Assembly (NCBI RefSeq): GCF_014279775.1
Contig: NZ_CP047961.1
Location: 1,984,001-2,048,000, forward strand
Reading direction: 5' to 3'
Source of the DNA: Synechococcus sp. PROS-9-1
GTDB taxonomy: Bacteria; Cyanobacteriota; Cyanobacteriia; PCC-6307; Cyanobiaceae
Length of the DNA: 64,000 nucleotides
The position numbers and the translations under genes were made by a program. The notes beneath the pieces are model-generated. The model saw only the letters and a program-made list of their open reading frames with translations. It ran no database searches and had not been told where the DNA came from. Below are positions 36,498 to 45,285 of this stretch, piece after piece (the first letter of the stretch is position 1; each line of letters opens with the position of its first letter).

Positions 36498-38126
36498 ATG
36501 GCAACATTTCAGGCCAACGAGAGCCGACCAGCCGAACAATCCCAGCGGCGGGTGTTGCTAGCTGCAGGACTGTTCTTAATTGTCGGCTGCGCTCTTCAGT
36601 GGTGGCGGTTGCAGTCCCTCACAGCCTCCATGGACCAGGGAATCCTGATGCAGGTCCTCTGGAACGGGCTGCGTGGACACCCCTTTGAGAGCACGCTCTC
36701 CTCACAGCTCTCCACCAATGTGATCCACAGCGGTGAACTGCCAAGCCTCGGCTACCACCGCCTCGGTCAGCACTTCACACCGATCCTGGCGCTGTGGATC
36801 CCTCTTGTGGGTCTACTTGGGAAGTGGGCCCTACCGATGCTGCAGGTGGTCCTGATCACGGCCGCTGGACTTGTACTACATCGACTCGCAACGAAACATC
36901 TCAAGCCTGAGCTAGCTGCGATGGTATCGATCGCGTTCTACTGCGCGAATGCGGTGATCGCACCCTGCATGCTCGCCAATTTCACCGATCTCAGTCAGCT
37001 GCCGCTGTGTGTGTTTTTGCTGTTGCTGGGGCTTGAGCAACAACAACTCTGGCTAACGATCGCGGCAGCCCTAGTCATCCCTCTGATTCGTGAGGACACA
37101 GGAGTTGTGCTGATGGGCATAGGCCTTTGGCTTGGCTTGCGCCGTTCCGGACGCTGGCCCCTGGCCGCAACGCTGATCCTCTTCGGAGGGGCGTGGGTGG
37201 CCATAACCACCAATCTCTTAATGCCCATGTTCAGCGCCGACAGCTCTCAGCGATTCATGGTGGAGAACTTCGGCCAGTACCTGGAGGGTCGCAATCAGGC
37301 CAGCAGCCTTGAGGTACTAGGACTAGCGCTACGCCAACCCCTAATCCTGGTCCGCGAGCTGGTGACGCCACCGGGAGTCACCATCACCTATCTAATAGCG
37401 CAAGGCCTGCCACTGATCATGGTGCCCTTCCTCTCGATAGACAGCTGGCTGTTGATGGGACTCCCGCTGCTGGGGCTAATGCTGGCTCAGGGATTCAATA
37501 ATCCTCTGTCCATCAGCATCCGCTACACCTACTTGGTTGTTCCAGGCCTATTTGCTGGAGCAATTTTCTGGTGGCAAGAACGTCAGGCCCTATTCGAATC
37601 ACGGCGACTGCGACGGATCTGGGCTGGAGCTCTTGCACTGTCTTGCTTCTTCACCGTGACGGGCAATCCCAACAAGAGCCTTTCTTGGATAATTCCAGAC
37701 AGCATCCAGCCCTGGATCTATCGCAATCCTATGGAGCAGCTCCGCCACGGGAACAAAGCCCTTGACTTGATTCAGCGCATCCCTAAGGGCAGCAGAGTCG
37801 CTGCCACCACAGGGTTAATACCCCACCTAGCCGATCGTGAAGTGCTGATTCGTTTCCCTTATCACTACCAATTTCAAGACAAGGATGGGAATCCTGATTT
37901 TGTTGATTGGGTAGCGGTAGACATGCACAACCAAAAACTTTTTCAGACGTACAGCAAACAGAGAAGAGGGCTACTGGGCAATCTCCGTGAACTCGATGAT
38001 CTACTGAATCAGGGCTACGGCGTCATGGCTTTCGACGACGACGTGGTGTTATTACAACGGAATGCTTCGGGAGATAACGAAGCTCAAAAAGCATTCGAAC
38101 GTTTCTCTAAAACAGTGCAACGTTGA
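36498..38126 (+). CDS. DUF2079 membrane protein, copy B
   Basis: A 542-residue DUF2079 protein from ATG 36498 (MATFQANESRP); ATG 36486 is also possible. It has about ten helices and the same blocks as copy A: ASMDQGILMQVLWNGLRGHP, FTDLSQLPL, LIREDTGV and SQRFMVENFGQYL. The open frame reaches 36405, but that part is the out-of-frame translation of a remnant of another DUF2079 gene and should not be counted. The sequence 36675-36738 is identical to 32998-33061 of copy A over 64 bases, including third codon positions, suggesting recent gene conversion. Confidence 0.82.
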   Translation: MATFQANESRPAEQSQRRVLLAAGLFLIVGCALQWWRLQSLTASMDQGILMQVLWNGLRGHPFESTLSSQLSTNVIHSGELPSLGYHRLGQHFTPILALWIPLVGLLGKWALPMLQVVLITAAGLVLHRLATKHLKPELAAMVSIAFYCANAVIAPCMLANFTDLSQLPLCVFLLLLGLEQQQLWLTIAAALVIPLIREDTGVVLMGIGLWLGLRRSGRWPLAATLILFGGAWVAITTNLLMPMFSADSSQRFMVENFGQYLEGRNQASSLEVLGLALRQPLILVRELVTPPGVTITYLIAQGLPLIMVPFLSIDSWLLMGLPLLGLMLAQGFNNPLSISIRYTYLVVPGLFAGAIFWWQERQALFESRRLRRIWAGALALSCFFTVTGNPNKSLSWIIPDSIQPWIYRNPMEQLRHGNKALDLIQRIPKGSRVAATTGLIPHLADREVLIRFPYHYQFQDKDGNPDFVDWVAVDMHNQKLFQTYSKQRRGLLGNLRELDDLLNQGYGVMAFDDDVVLLQRNASGDNEAQKAFERFSKTVQR

Positions 38127-38346
38127 TCAAGGCATTCCGATTTACAGCCAAAAAAGCTTCCCGCTAAGACGTGCTGATAATCTCAGTTTCCTTTAGATCT
38201 GCAGTGTCTATCTAGGCCTCATCCTTTAGCGACACTTTGATAAAGGGTCAAACTGAATCACAGCACTCGGTCCAATCGCTTCTTTCTTAGACCCCATAGA
38301 GAAACTCACGAGCGATCTCTGCTGTAGCGAGCACTGATTAGCAACA

Positions 38347-39840
38347 TTGGATTTTAATTTTTCATCCTGCCGGTTCTGCTCAGTTCTTCTTTTCCCTGAA
38401 ACCTTGACGTATTCCGCAAGGACCAACTTCCGACGTCAACTCACGACCTCACTAATAGTGGGCCTGGTGTGGTGGCTCAGTTCAGCTCTAAGACATCTTT
38501 GGCTGCAAAGTAATGGCTTCGACCTAGGGATTTACGACCAGGTTGCATGGCAGATCAGCCGTGGACTTGAGCCCCGCTCCTCCCTGCTGGGCTTGCATCA
38601 CATGGGTAACCACGGAGCGTGGGCTTTCTATGCAATCGGGGCTGCTTACTACCTATGGCCCAGCATCCAATGGCTACTAGCCAGTCAAGCTCTGAGCCTT
38701 GCACTCACCGCGTTGCCTCTTGCAGCTCTCTGGCGACAGGCTCGTTTACCAGAGCGCCTCAGCTGGCTGCCCTGCTTGCTGTGGTGGCTACAGCCGCAAG
38801 TTTTTAATACCAACCTTTTTGATTTTCACCCAGAGGTTTGGGCGATGCCTGCCTTGGCAGGTTGCATCTGGTGCAGTCGTGCGCAAAAGCCCTTGCCATG
38901 GCTGCTGTGCCTTCTTTGGCTACTTGGCTGCCGTGACGGCTTAGCTCTTGTAGTGATCGGACTGGGGTTGTCAGAGCTAGTTCAGCGACGATGGTGCTGG
39001 GGACTTTTTGCAATTGCGCTTGGTTTGGGCTGGATGCTTTCGCTTAGCGAATGGCTTTATCCCTGGCTTAATGGCCCTGACCAAGGACCGGCCGCCTTAA
39101 GCAGATTCAGCAGTCTTGGAGACAGTATTCCTTCAATTCTTATAGGCAGCCTGCAAAGGCCATGGGTCTTGGTGGACGTAGTGCCCTGGCAGGAACTGCC
39201 CATCTATGTAGTGCTGATCTCAGTCCCAACAGCTTTATTCTGGCGGCGAAATTCCCTAACAGTTCTACTTACTGCTCTACCACTTTGGTTAGTGAATTTG
39301 ATCTCCAGCAACGGTGCCCAACGTAACTTGGTGCATCATTACAATTTACCTCTAGCTGTGATTGCAGTGGTCGCTGCAATTGATGGACTACAAACAAGCG
39401 GATGTAGAGCGTGGCCCTGGCGCCGTTTAGCTTGGTCTGCCGTTTGCTGGGCAGCACTCGCAAAGCCATGGTTCTTTAGCGGGCATTACCTCAGCAGAGT
39501 GGATCAACTTACTGACGTGAATGAAGCATTGCGGCGAATACCAGCAGAAAGTCGAGTAATAACCACTAGCCATTTAGCTCCGCAGCTGACGCATCGGCTC
39601 CAGATAGAAGCAATCGGCCGGAACCCGTTAAATCAGAGACGCCTTGATCGTTTCGATGTAATGCTGCTCAATCCGTCTGACCCTGGTTGGCAATCAGGGA
39701 GCTCTGTTCAGAGCAAGGCTTTGCAGCTTGCGAAAGGGGATAATTGGTATTGCCAAAGCTGGAAAAGCGGGCTTGAACTTTGCAGGAAACTTGAGGAAGT
39801 AAGCGATTCAACCGATCAAAACGATGCCCCCGATTCTTAA
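38347..39840 (+). CDS. DUF2079 membrane protein, copy C
   Basis: A 497-residue protein with about eleven helices. It carries the more canonical DUF2079 blocks NGFDLGIYDQVAWQISRGLE, HHMGNHGAWAFYAIGAAYYL and LFDFHPEVWAMP. The frame starts with TTG at 38347; a later TTG or GTG nearer residue 20-35 is possible because the first 20 residues are unlike membrane protein. It is clearly more divergent from copies A and B than those are from each other. The last codons run into the hairpin of the second copy of the micro-ORF element. Confidence 0.75.
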   Translation: MDFNFSSCRFCSVLLFPETLTYSARTNFRRQLTTSLIVGLVWWLSSALRHLWLQSNGFDLGIYDQVAWQISRGLEPRSSLLGLHHMGNHGAWAFYAIGAAYYLWPSIQWLLASQALSLALTALPLAALWRQARLPERLSWLPCLLWWLQPQVFNTNLFDFHPEVWAMPALAGCIWCSRAQKPLPWLLCLLWLLGCRDGLALVVIGLGLSELVQRRWCWGLFAIALGLGWMLSLSEWLYPWLNGPDQGPAALSRFSSLGDSIPSILIGSLQRPWVLVDVVPWQELPIYVVLISVPTALFWRRNSLTVLLTALPLWLVNLISSNGAQRNLVHHYNLPLAVIAVVAAIDGLQTSGCRAWPWRRLAWSAVCWAALAKPWFFSGHYLSRVDQLTDVNEALRRIPAESRVITTSHLAPQLTHRLQIEAIGRNPLNQRRLDRFDVMLLNPSDPGWQSGSSVQSKALQLAKGDNWYCQSWKSGLELCRKLEEVSDSTDQNDAPDS

Positions 39841-39853
39841 AGCAATCGGGGGC
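39826..39853 (-). terminator. Terminator-like hairpin after the micro-ORF element, copy 2
   Basis: A perfect 10-bp stem GCCCCCGATT/AATCGGGGGC with an 8-base loop. On the minus strand it is followed by ATCGTTTT, the same tail as in copy 1. It overlaps the last codons of DUF2079 copy C, where GCCCCCGATTCT codes for APDS. Confidence 0.6.
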
Positions 39854-39905
39854 TCTCGCCAGGACAGCTTTATCGCGGAACCAATTGATCTAGGAACTAG
39901 ACGCC

Positions 39906-40006
39906 TTAACTCAGACGTCCTTCCGCGATCAGAAGACCCTGAGTCAAAGTACTAAATCATGAGCCAATTTTCAGGAAGGGGAAATGATCGGCCGGCAATG
40001 CATTCG
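39906..40006 (-). pseudogene. Micro-ORF, duplicated element copy 2 (frameshifted)
   Basis: Homologous to the micro-ORF at 34574-34684. Block GAATGCATTGCCGGC and block CTGATCGCGGA are kept, but the distance between them is two bases shorter (42 against 44), which puts LTQGLLIAEGRLS out of frame with ECIAG and places TAG two codons after the ATG. The strong ribosome-binding site of copy 1 is absent. Copy 2 thus looks like a decayed duplicate, though a shorter peptide from TTG cannot be excluded. Confidence 0.5.
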
Positions 40007-40009
40007 CTT

Positions 40010-40204
40010 TTAGCACTAAAAGTACAAAAACCAACAAAAAGACAAAAACTACATCAAAAATTCCCAAATAAATATTTACCAAAAGAACTCAAGCATAATC
40101 TTTAAGCAAATCAACCATGAAACAAAGAGCTGGGACTTGATCATCTTTTAGAACTATTCACTTACAACTTAGAGACAGCAAGAGAGAACCTTTGGCGAGG
40201 CAAA
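40010..40204. other. AT-rich gap downstream of psbD
   Basis: About 195 bases of low-complexity A-rich sequence between the second micro-ORF element and the psbD terminator. No convincing ORF, tRNA or motif was seen. Confidence 0.5.
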
Positions 40205-40233
40205 CAAAAAAACGCCCAAATTAATGAGCGTTT
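40205..40233 (-). terminator. Rho-independent terminator of psbD
   Basis: On the minus strand AAACGC pairs with GCGTTT across a loop of about twelve bases, with an extra C-G pair after one mismatch, and the 3' arm runs straight into a stretch of seven T. It is about 40 bases after the psbD stop codon. Confidence 0.7.
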
Positions 40234-40271
40234 AAAGAGATTAAGAAAAGGACTTGAAATTCTTGACTCAA

Positions 40272-41327
40272 TCAGAGAGCGTTTCCACGGGGCAGAACCT
40301 CTTCAGGGAAGACGAAGTTTTCGTGCGGCTGATCAGCCGGTGCCATCCAGGCACGCAGACCTTCATTCAGAAGAATGTTCTTCGTGTAGAAGGTTTCAAA
40401 TTCAGGATCCTCAGCAGCGCGGATTTCCTGTGACACGAAGTCATAGGCACGCAAGTTGAGTGCAAGGCCGATGATGCCGATGGAACTGGTCCACAAGCCC
40501 ATCACTGGCACAAACAGCATGAAGAAGTGCAGCCAACGCTTGTTGGAGAACGCAATTCCGAAGATTTGGCTCCAGAAACGGTTGGCGGTAACCATTGAAT
40601 AGGTCTCTTCTTCTTGGGTGGGTTCGAACGCCTTAAAGGTGTTCGACTGTTCACCATCCTCAAAAAGGGTGTTTTCCACGGTCGCGCCGTGAATGGCGCA
40701 AAGCAGTGCACCGCCAAGAATGCCGGCCACTCCCATCATGTGGAAGGGATTCAGGGTCCAGTTATGGAAGCCCTGGAGGAACAACAGGAAGCGGAAAATT
40801 GCAGCCACACCAAAGGAGGGTGCAAAGAACCAGCTGCTCTGTCCCAAGGGGTACATCAGGAAGACACTGACGAACACCGCAATCGGACCTGAGAAGGCGA
40901 TGGCGTTGTAAGGACGAATGCCGACGAGACGAGCAATTTCAAACTGACGCAGCATGAAGCCGATCAGTGCAAAGGCGCCGTGGAGAGCAACGAAAGCCCA
41001 GAGGCCTCCAAGCTGAATCCAGCGGACAAAATCACCCTGGGCTTCTGGGCCCCAGAGCAACAGCAAGCTGTGACCCATCGCATCAGCGGGGGTGGACACA
41101 GCAGCGGTCAAAAAGTTGCAACCCTCGAGGTAGGACGACGCAATGCCGTGGGTATACCAGGAAGTTACAAAAGTGGTTCCCGTTAACCAGCCACCAATCG
41201 AGAGGTAGGCCGTGGGAAGAAGGAGAATGCCGGACCAGCCGACAAAAACAAATCGGTCGCGTTTGAGCCAGTCATCGAGGACGTCGAACCATCCCCGCTG
41301 CGGCATGCGACCTGCAGCGATCGTCAT
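40272..41327 (-). CDS. psbD: Photosystem II D2 protein (stand-alone copy)
   Basis: Reaction centre protein D2 of photosystem II, 351 residues, five transmembrane helices. Seen are [20 protein letters not shown] at the N-terminus, the FHMMGVAG segment with the chlorophyll/iron histidine, [13 protein letters not shown], the plastoquinone-pocket [21 protein letters not shown] and the D2-specific C-terminus [12 protein letters not shown]. psbC normally overlaps the 3' end of psbD; here a terminator follows, so this is the second, stand-alone gene, often psbD2 in marine Synechococcus. About 185 bases upstream are non-coding and should carry the promoter. Confidence 0.96.
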   Translation of the reverse strand: MTIAAGRMPQRGWFDVLDDWLKRDRFVFVGWSGILLLPTAYLSIGGWLTGTTFVTSWYTHGIASSYLEGCNFLTAAVSTPADAMGHSLLLLWGPEAQGDFVRWIQLGGLWAFVALHGAFALIGFMLRQFEIARLVGIRPYNAIAFSGPIAVFVSVFLMYPLGQSSWFFAPSFGVAAIFRFLLFLQGFHNWTLNPFHMMGVAGILGGALLCAIHGATVENTLFEDGEQSNTFKAFEPTQEEETYSMVTANRFWSQIFGIAFSNKRWLHFFMLFVPVMGLWTSSIGIIGLALNLRAYDFVSQEIRAAEDPEFETFYTKNILLNEGLRAWMAPADQPHENFVFPEEVLPRGNAL

Positions 41328-41511
41328 GAGGTTGCTTCATGAAGCTTTACATCCGGAGGCTAATGGCTTCCGCTGTTTTTGCAGGGGCGACACAGCCAAG
41401 CAAGCCATAGATGAGTGAAAATACTCAGGCCTCCGTTTCATGCTCCTGGCGAGGAGAATGGAACCACAAACATTTTTTATACCTGTGTACGTCATCGAAT
41501 TAGCTCTTCGT

Positions 41512-41748
41512 ATGAGCCCGATGCCCATCTCTGTTCAACGCAAGGAATCGGGAGATGCCGAATCGGTTTATCAACAAGTACGGCAAGCCCTCGAGCAGGG
41601 ACAGCCACGATTGCTTGAATTGACTTGCGAAAAAGTAGAAGGCAAACGACTCAGCGTGCTCACAAGCGACGTTTTAGCTGTTCAGACCTACGAGAAGACG
41701 GCGGCATCCGGGGGTAGCAAACGCCCGGGCTTTTCACTCGACAGCTAA
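41512..41748 (+). CDS. Small hypothetical protein
   Basis: A 78-residue protein from ATG 41512, [20 protein letters not shown] then [20 protein letters not shown] and [19 protein letters not shown]. It is strongly charged and probably soluble; it looks like a conserved cyanobacterial protein but I cannot name it. The open frame extends 24 codons upstream, through a part that is not protein-like. It is divergent from psbD and five bases before an ABC ATPase on the same strand. Confidence 0.65.
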   Translation: MSPMPISVQRKESGDAESVYQQVRQALEQGQPRLLELTCEKVEGKRLSVLTSDVLAVQTYEKTAASGGSKRPGFSLDS

Positions 41749-41753
41749 CCCCT

Positions 41754-42434
41754 GTGAGAACGGACACCTACGAACAGGTTCTTCAATTTGAAAGCGTGAG
41801 TTTTTGCTGGCCCTGCGGGACCCGCGCTCTGGACCGCTGCAGCTTCAGCGTCCCAGGGCCAGGTCTGTGGATGCTTGTGGGAAGCAATGGCAGCGGAAAA
41901 AGCACCCTATTTCGAATGATCGGAGGGTTAATCCAACCTCAATCAGGACGAGTGGACTGCAATGTCCAAACGGCCCTGGTGTTCCAAAATCCCGACCATC
42001 AATTGCTGCTCCCAAGTTGCGGCAGCGACCTTTTGCTCAACCTCCCCCCCACGCTTGCCCCTTCCCTGAAACGCGAGCGGATCGCTCACCTGCTGGAACA
42101 GGTTGGGCTCGCTGGGATGACTGGCCGGCAAATTCACACATTGAGTGGAGGCCAAAAGCAGCGTTTGGCTATTGCTGGTGCCTTAGCCAGTGAAGCGAAA
42201 CTGCTGTTGCTTGATGAGCCAACAGCACTGTTGGACCCTTCGAGCCAAAGCTCGGTGTTGGCAACGGTTCAACAGCTTTGTCACCGCTCACTCAATCCAC
42301 TTACAGCTCTTTGGATCACCCATCGATTGGATGAACTGGACCATGCTGACGGAGCGGCACTGATGCAAAAGGGCAGGATTGGCCCTTGGGAGAAAGGCTC
42401 CGCCTTGCGCCGCACACTCAAGGCACTTGCCTAA
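41754..42434 (+). CDS. ABC transporter ATPase (ECF/CbiO-like)
   Basis: A 226-residue ATP-binding subunit. Walker A is GSNGSGKSTLF (about residues 42-52), Q-loop ALVFQNPDHQLL has the ECF-type Q-N-P-D-x-Q motif, signature LSGGQKQRLAIAGAL, Walker B LLLLDEPTA and switch His in WITHRLDEL. The Q-N-P-D-x-Q sequence is characteristic of EcfA/CbiO, the energising part of vitamin or metal importers; the membrane partners are not in this window. The start is GTG. It lies five bases after the small hypothetical gene. Confidence 0.88.
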   Translation: MRTDTYEQVLQFESVSFCWPCGTRALDRCSFSVPGPGLWMLVGSNGSGKSTLFRMIGGLIQPQSGRVDCNVQTALVFQNPDHQLLLPSCGSDLLLNLPPTLAPSLKRERIAHLLEQVGLAGMTGRQIHTLSGGQKQRLAIAGALASEAKLLLLDEPTALLDPSSQSSVLATVQQLCHRSLNPLTALWITHRLDELDHADGAALMQKGRIGPWEKGSALRRTLKALA

Positions 42435-42469
42435 GGCAAGGCCAGACAGTTAAGGTCTCCAGGTCTCAA

Positions 42470-42541
42470 TCCTCGGTAGCTCAGCGGTAGAGCGGTCGAC
42501 TGTTAATCGATTGGTCGCAGGTTCGAATCCCGCCCGGGGAG
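42470..42541 (+). tRNA. tRNA-Asn (GTT)
   Basis: A complete 72-base cloverleaf without encoded CCA. Acceptor arms TCCTCGG and CCGGGGA pair with one G-T; the D arm is AGCTCAGCGGTAGAGC; the anticodon loop is CTGTTAA, with anticodon GTT; the T loop is TTCGAAT. The T stem GCAGG/CCCGC contains one A-C mismatch in the middle. A hairpin terminator follows ten bases later. Confidence 0.97.
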
Positions 42542-42550
42542 TTTCAAACG

Positions 42551-42584
42551 AATGTCATCGCCCTCAAGGTGGTGACATTTTTTT
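42551..42584 (+). terminator. Rho-independent terminator of tRNA-Asn
   Basis: A 12-bp stem (AATGTCATCGCC with GGTGGTGACATT, two of the pairs are G-U) with a 5-base loop is followed by a run of seven T. It starts ten bases after the end of the tRNA. Confidence 0.85.
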
Positions 42585-42841
42585 GCCTTTGTGGCAATGC
42601 TTTTTCTCTAATCAGAAGAAATTCGCCAAGGCGTGCCATTCAAATCAAAAGATTTCCTGTAGAGCCGCACGAGTTAATCTTCGACTTACTGCAGCAAATC
42701 CCAGTTAGGCAAACAACTTCCCGGGACATGCCAACCATGGAGGTATATACATGAATTCTGCACAAACTGGTGAATCTTGAGAGAATTACTCCTTAATGAC
42801 GCGGCATTACCTCGTCCCACTGTTTGTTCGCCAGCATTTAG
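42585..42841. promoter_or_regulatory. Upstream region of rpaA
   Basis: A stretch of 257 bases without a credible gene between the tRNA terminator and rpaA. It must hold the rpaA promoter. I see no clear operator repeat; the open frames in it are short and not protein-like. Confidence 0.35.
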
Positions 42842-43642
42842 ATGAAGCCTTCCATCCTGCTGATCGAAGACGACCGGGACATGAGTGAACTAGTAGGCGG
42901 GCACCTAGAGCACAGTGGTTTTGATGTTCAACGAGCCGACGACGGCATTAAGGGGCAGGCGCTTGCACTGCAATACACCCCAGATTTAATTCTTCTGGAT
43001 TTAATGCTTCCCAATGTGGATGGGCTCACGCTCTGCCAACGATTGCGCCGAGATGAAAGAACGGCTTCCATTCCCATCCTGATGCTGACAGCTCTGGGCG
43101 GGACGAAAGACAAGGTGAGCGGGTTTAACTCAGGCGCAGATGACTACCTCACAAAACCTTTTGATCTCGAAGAACTCCAAGCGCGAGTGAAAGCGCTCCT
43201 GCGGCGTAGTGACAGAGCTCCTATCGGAACATCTGTAAATCATCACGAAATTCTTAGTTACGGACCGCTGACCTTGGTGCCAGAGCGCTTTGAGGCGATC
43301 TGGTTCGATCACCCGGTACGACTCACCCACTTGGAATTCGAGCTTCTGCATTGCTTGCTCCAACGCCATGGTCAAACGGTTGCCCCCTCTCTGATCCTCA
43401 AGGAAGTTTGGGGTTATGAGCCAGACGACGATATCGAAACGATTCGCGTTCACGTCCGTCACCTACGCACAAAATTAGAACCAGATCCACGCAAGCCCCG
43501 TTTTATTAAAACGGTTTATGGAGCTGGCTACTGCCTCGAGCTGCCCACCGGAGCTCAACTCGATGGACTCCACGATGTCCTCGCTCAAGCGCGCCAAGAT
43601 CGAGAACAAAAAGCTGAGGCATCGAATAGGGCCACGGCCTGA
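42842..43642 (+). CDS. rpaA: Response regulator RpaA
   Basis: OmpR-type response regulator, 266 residues; master output regulator of the KaiABC circadian clock (activated by SasA) and also involved in phycobilisome energy distribution. Receiver domain with LIEDDRDM, the phosphate acceptor aspartate in [13 protein letters not shown] and the K in DDYLTKPFD; winged-helix effector with [20 protein letters not shown] and [17 protein letters not shown]. The stretch [12 protein letters not shown] and the long linker are typical of RpaA and separate it from RpaB. ATG start. Converges on holB with a 10-base gap. Confidence 0.95.
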   Translation: MKPSILLIEDDRDMSELVGGHLEHSGFDVQRADDGIKGQALALQYTPDLILLDLMLPNVDGLTLCQRLRRDERTASIPILMLTALGGTKDKVSGFNSGADDYLTKPFDLEELQARVKALLRRSDRAPIGTSVNHHEILSYGPLTLVPERFEAIWFDHPVRLTHLEFELLHCLLQRHGQTVAPSLILKEVWGYEPDDDIETIRVHVRHLRTKLEPDPRKPRFIKTVYGAGYCLELPTGAQLDGLHDVLAQARQDREQKAEASNRATA

Positions 43643-43652
43643 TTGACAACGA

Positions 43653-44636
43653 TCAAAGTCCCATCAAATCCAGGAAGGTGACTTCCCACGCCAATCTGGG
43701 TTGCACAAAAGAAAGCAATTGAACGCGTAGTCGTTCGATTTTTTTGAGAACTCGCTCATTTTTTTGCACCCTCCAAAGGTGCTGCTGCAGCCAATTGATG
43801 AGCCAAAGCTGTTGTTCTCCATCAAGAGCCTCAGTGAGATCACGGGCGAGCCCCAGGGCTTCGATCGGTTGGGTTGGCAAAGTTTGCAAACGTCCCATCA
43901 GTTCGGGTGAAACACGAGACCACTGCCTGACATGGCCCAACAACGCACCTGGAGAACCACCAGCCATGGCGACCAACTCTGGCTGCATGAGCCCTTGCTT
44001 TACAGCCTCTTGGTCGACCTCAGCTGGCAAACGTTGGAGAACTGACTGCATGTCTTCAGCACTCAGCTGGATCAATCGAATCAGCTGACAGCGCGAACGA
44101 ATGGTGGAGAGCAGCCGTTCGGGAGCCGCTGAGAGCAGGATCAACACTCCATGGCCCGGTTCCTCAAGAGTTTTGAGCAAAGCATTGGCGGCGGCTTCCG
44201 CCATCGCTTCCGGCTCCTCAAGCACCACAAGGCCTCGCGACGACTCAAGCGGCTGCCGTGACAAGAAACGGCTGATATCTCGAATCTGATCCAACCTCAC
44301 GAGGGGAGGGGTTCGACGACTTATGCCCGCCTCCTCAGCTTCAGAGCGGGAGATCAAACGCCCCTGGTGGCTGTAGCTGGGTTCGACCCAGAGGAGATCA
44401 GGGTGGTTGCGTTCTGCCAAGCGCCGCCGCTGGCGTTGATTGCACTGGCCCTCACTGATCACACCCTCGAGGAAGCGCAGAACAGCCAGGCGACGACCAA
44501 CGCCCTCTGGACCAGCGAAGAGATAGGCAGGAGCGAGGCGCCCTTGATTCAGGGCTGCCTTTAAAAGAGTCACAGCCAGAGGCTGACCCACCAGATCAGC
44601 AAACAGATCTTGCTCTTCGAGCGACACGTCGCTCAT
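43653..44636 (-). CDS. holB: DNA polymerase III subunit delta prime
   Basis: Clamp-loader subunit, 327 residues. The AAA+ core has AYLFAGPEGVGRRLAVLRFL (P-loop region), a sensor-like STIRSRCQLIRL segment, and LVVLEEPEAMAEAAANALLK in place of the SRC/Walker B region. As usual for delta prime, the nucleotide site is not that of an ATPase. The ATG at 44636 is taken because it overlaps the tmk stop (ATGA); a TTG three codons earlier is open. It is co-transcribed with tmk. Confidence 0.92.
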   Translation of the reverse strand: MSDVSLEEQDLFADLVGQPLAVTLLKAALNQGRLAPAYLFAGPEGVGRRLAVLRFLEGVISEGQCNQRQRRRLAERNHPDLLWVEPSYSHQGRLISRSEAEEAGISRRTPPLVRLDQIRDISRFLSRQPLESSRGLVVLEEPEAMAEAAANALLKTLEEPGHGVLILLSAAPERLLSTIRSRCQLIRLIQLSAEDMQSVLQRLPAEVDQEAVKQGLMQPELVAMAGGSPGALLGHVRQWSRVSPELMGRLQTLPTQPIEALGLARDLTEALDGEQQLWLINWLQQHLWRVQKNERVLKKIERLRVQLLSFVQPRLAWEVTFLDLMGL

Positions 44637-45283
44637 CGCTGCCAAGCCGTAGCTCGGGTGAGCAAAGCGGTTTGAATCGCCTCCGCAACCTCCAAAAGTG
44701 GACGGTCAGCCACAACCGACTCCCAGCCACGCGCCTTAGCCAAGTTAGAAAAACCATTGGAAACGCGCTCTAAGAACGCAACACCTTCCGCTTCGATGCG
44801 GTCGTCCTCGCGACTTCCGCGTCTCTGAATACTCAATGCCAAAGGGATATCAAGCCAAACCGTCATGTCGGGGCTGAGCCCTCGCGTGGCAATGCGCTCG
44901 AGATCAGTGATGAGCTCCCGGTCGAGACCTCGTCCGTATCCCTGGTAAGCCATCGTCGATCCTGTGAAGCGATCACTGAGCACCCAATCACCTCGCTCTA
45001 AGGCGGGCTGAATGACTCGGTCTACGTGTTGGGCACGATCTGCTGCATACAGCAACAATTCTGCTGTGGGCCCAGGGTCAGCATCTGGAGGGGGATGGAG
45101 CAAAAGTTGACGAAGGCTTGCCCCTAGGGCCGTTCCCCCTGGTTCTCTGGTCACAACCAGCTGAGATCCATCGGGCATGAGTCCGCTGTTTGGAAGCCAA
45201 CTGGACAGCTGCTGAAGCTGGGTGGTTTTGCCACAACCATCAATACCCTCCAGCACCAGCAGTCGTCCCTTGCTCCTGGCCAT
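44633..45283 (-). CDS. tmk: Thymidylate kinase
   Basis: Cytoplasmic kinase converting dTMP to dTDP. The 216-residue protein has the P-loop LEGIDGCGKTTQL (about residues 11-23), the substrate region VVTREPGGTALG, the DR(Y/F) motif in VLSDRFTGSTMAYQGYGR and an LID with RRGSREDDRIE. All are in normal order. It starts two bases after the stop of the P-type ATPase gene and overlaps holB by four bases, so P-ATPase, tmk and holB form one transcription unit. Confidence 0.96.
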   Translation of the reverse strand: MARSKGRLLVLEGIDGCGKTTQLQQLSSWLPNSGLMPDGSQLVVTREPGGTALGASLRQLLLHPPPDADPGPTAELLLYAADRAQHVDRVIQPALERGDWVLSDRFTGSTMAYQGYGRGLDRELITDLERIATRGLSPDMTVWLDIPLALSIQRRGSREDDRIEAEGVAFLERVSNGFSNLAKARGWESVVADRPLLEVAEAIQTALLTRATAWQR

Positions 45284-45285
45284 CG

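Noticed and set aside
41345-41352. Half of an HLR1 (RpaB) site, CTTTACAT, before psbD
   Set aside because: HLR1 needs two repeats two bases apart; only one half is present, which is expected by chance.
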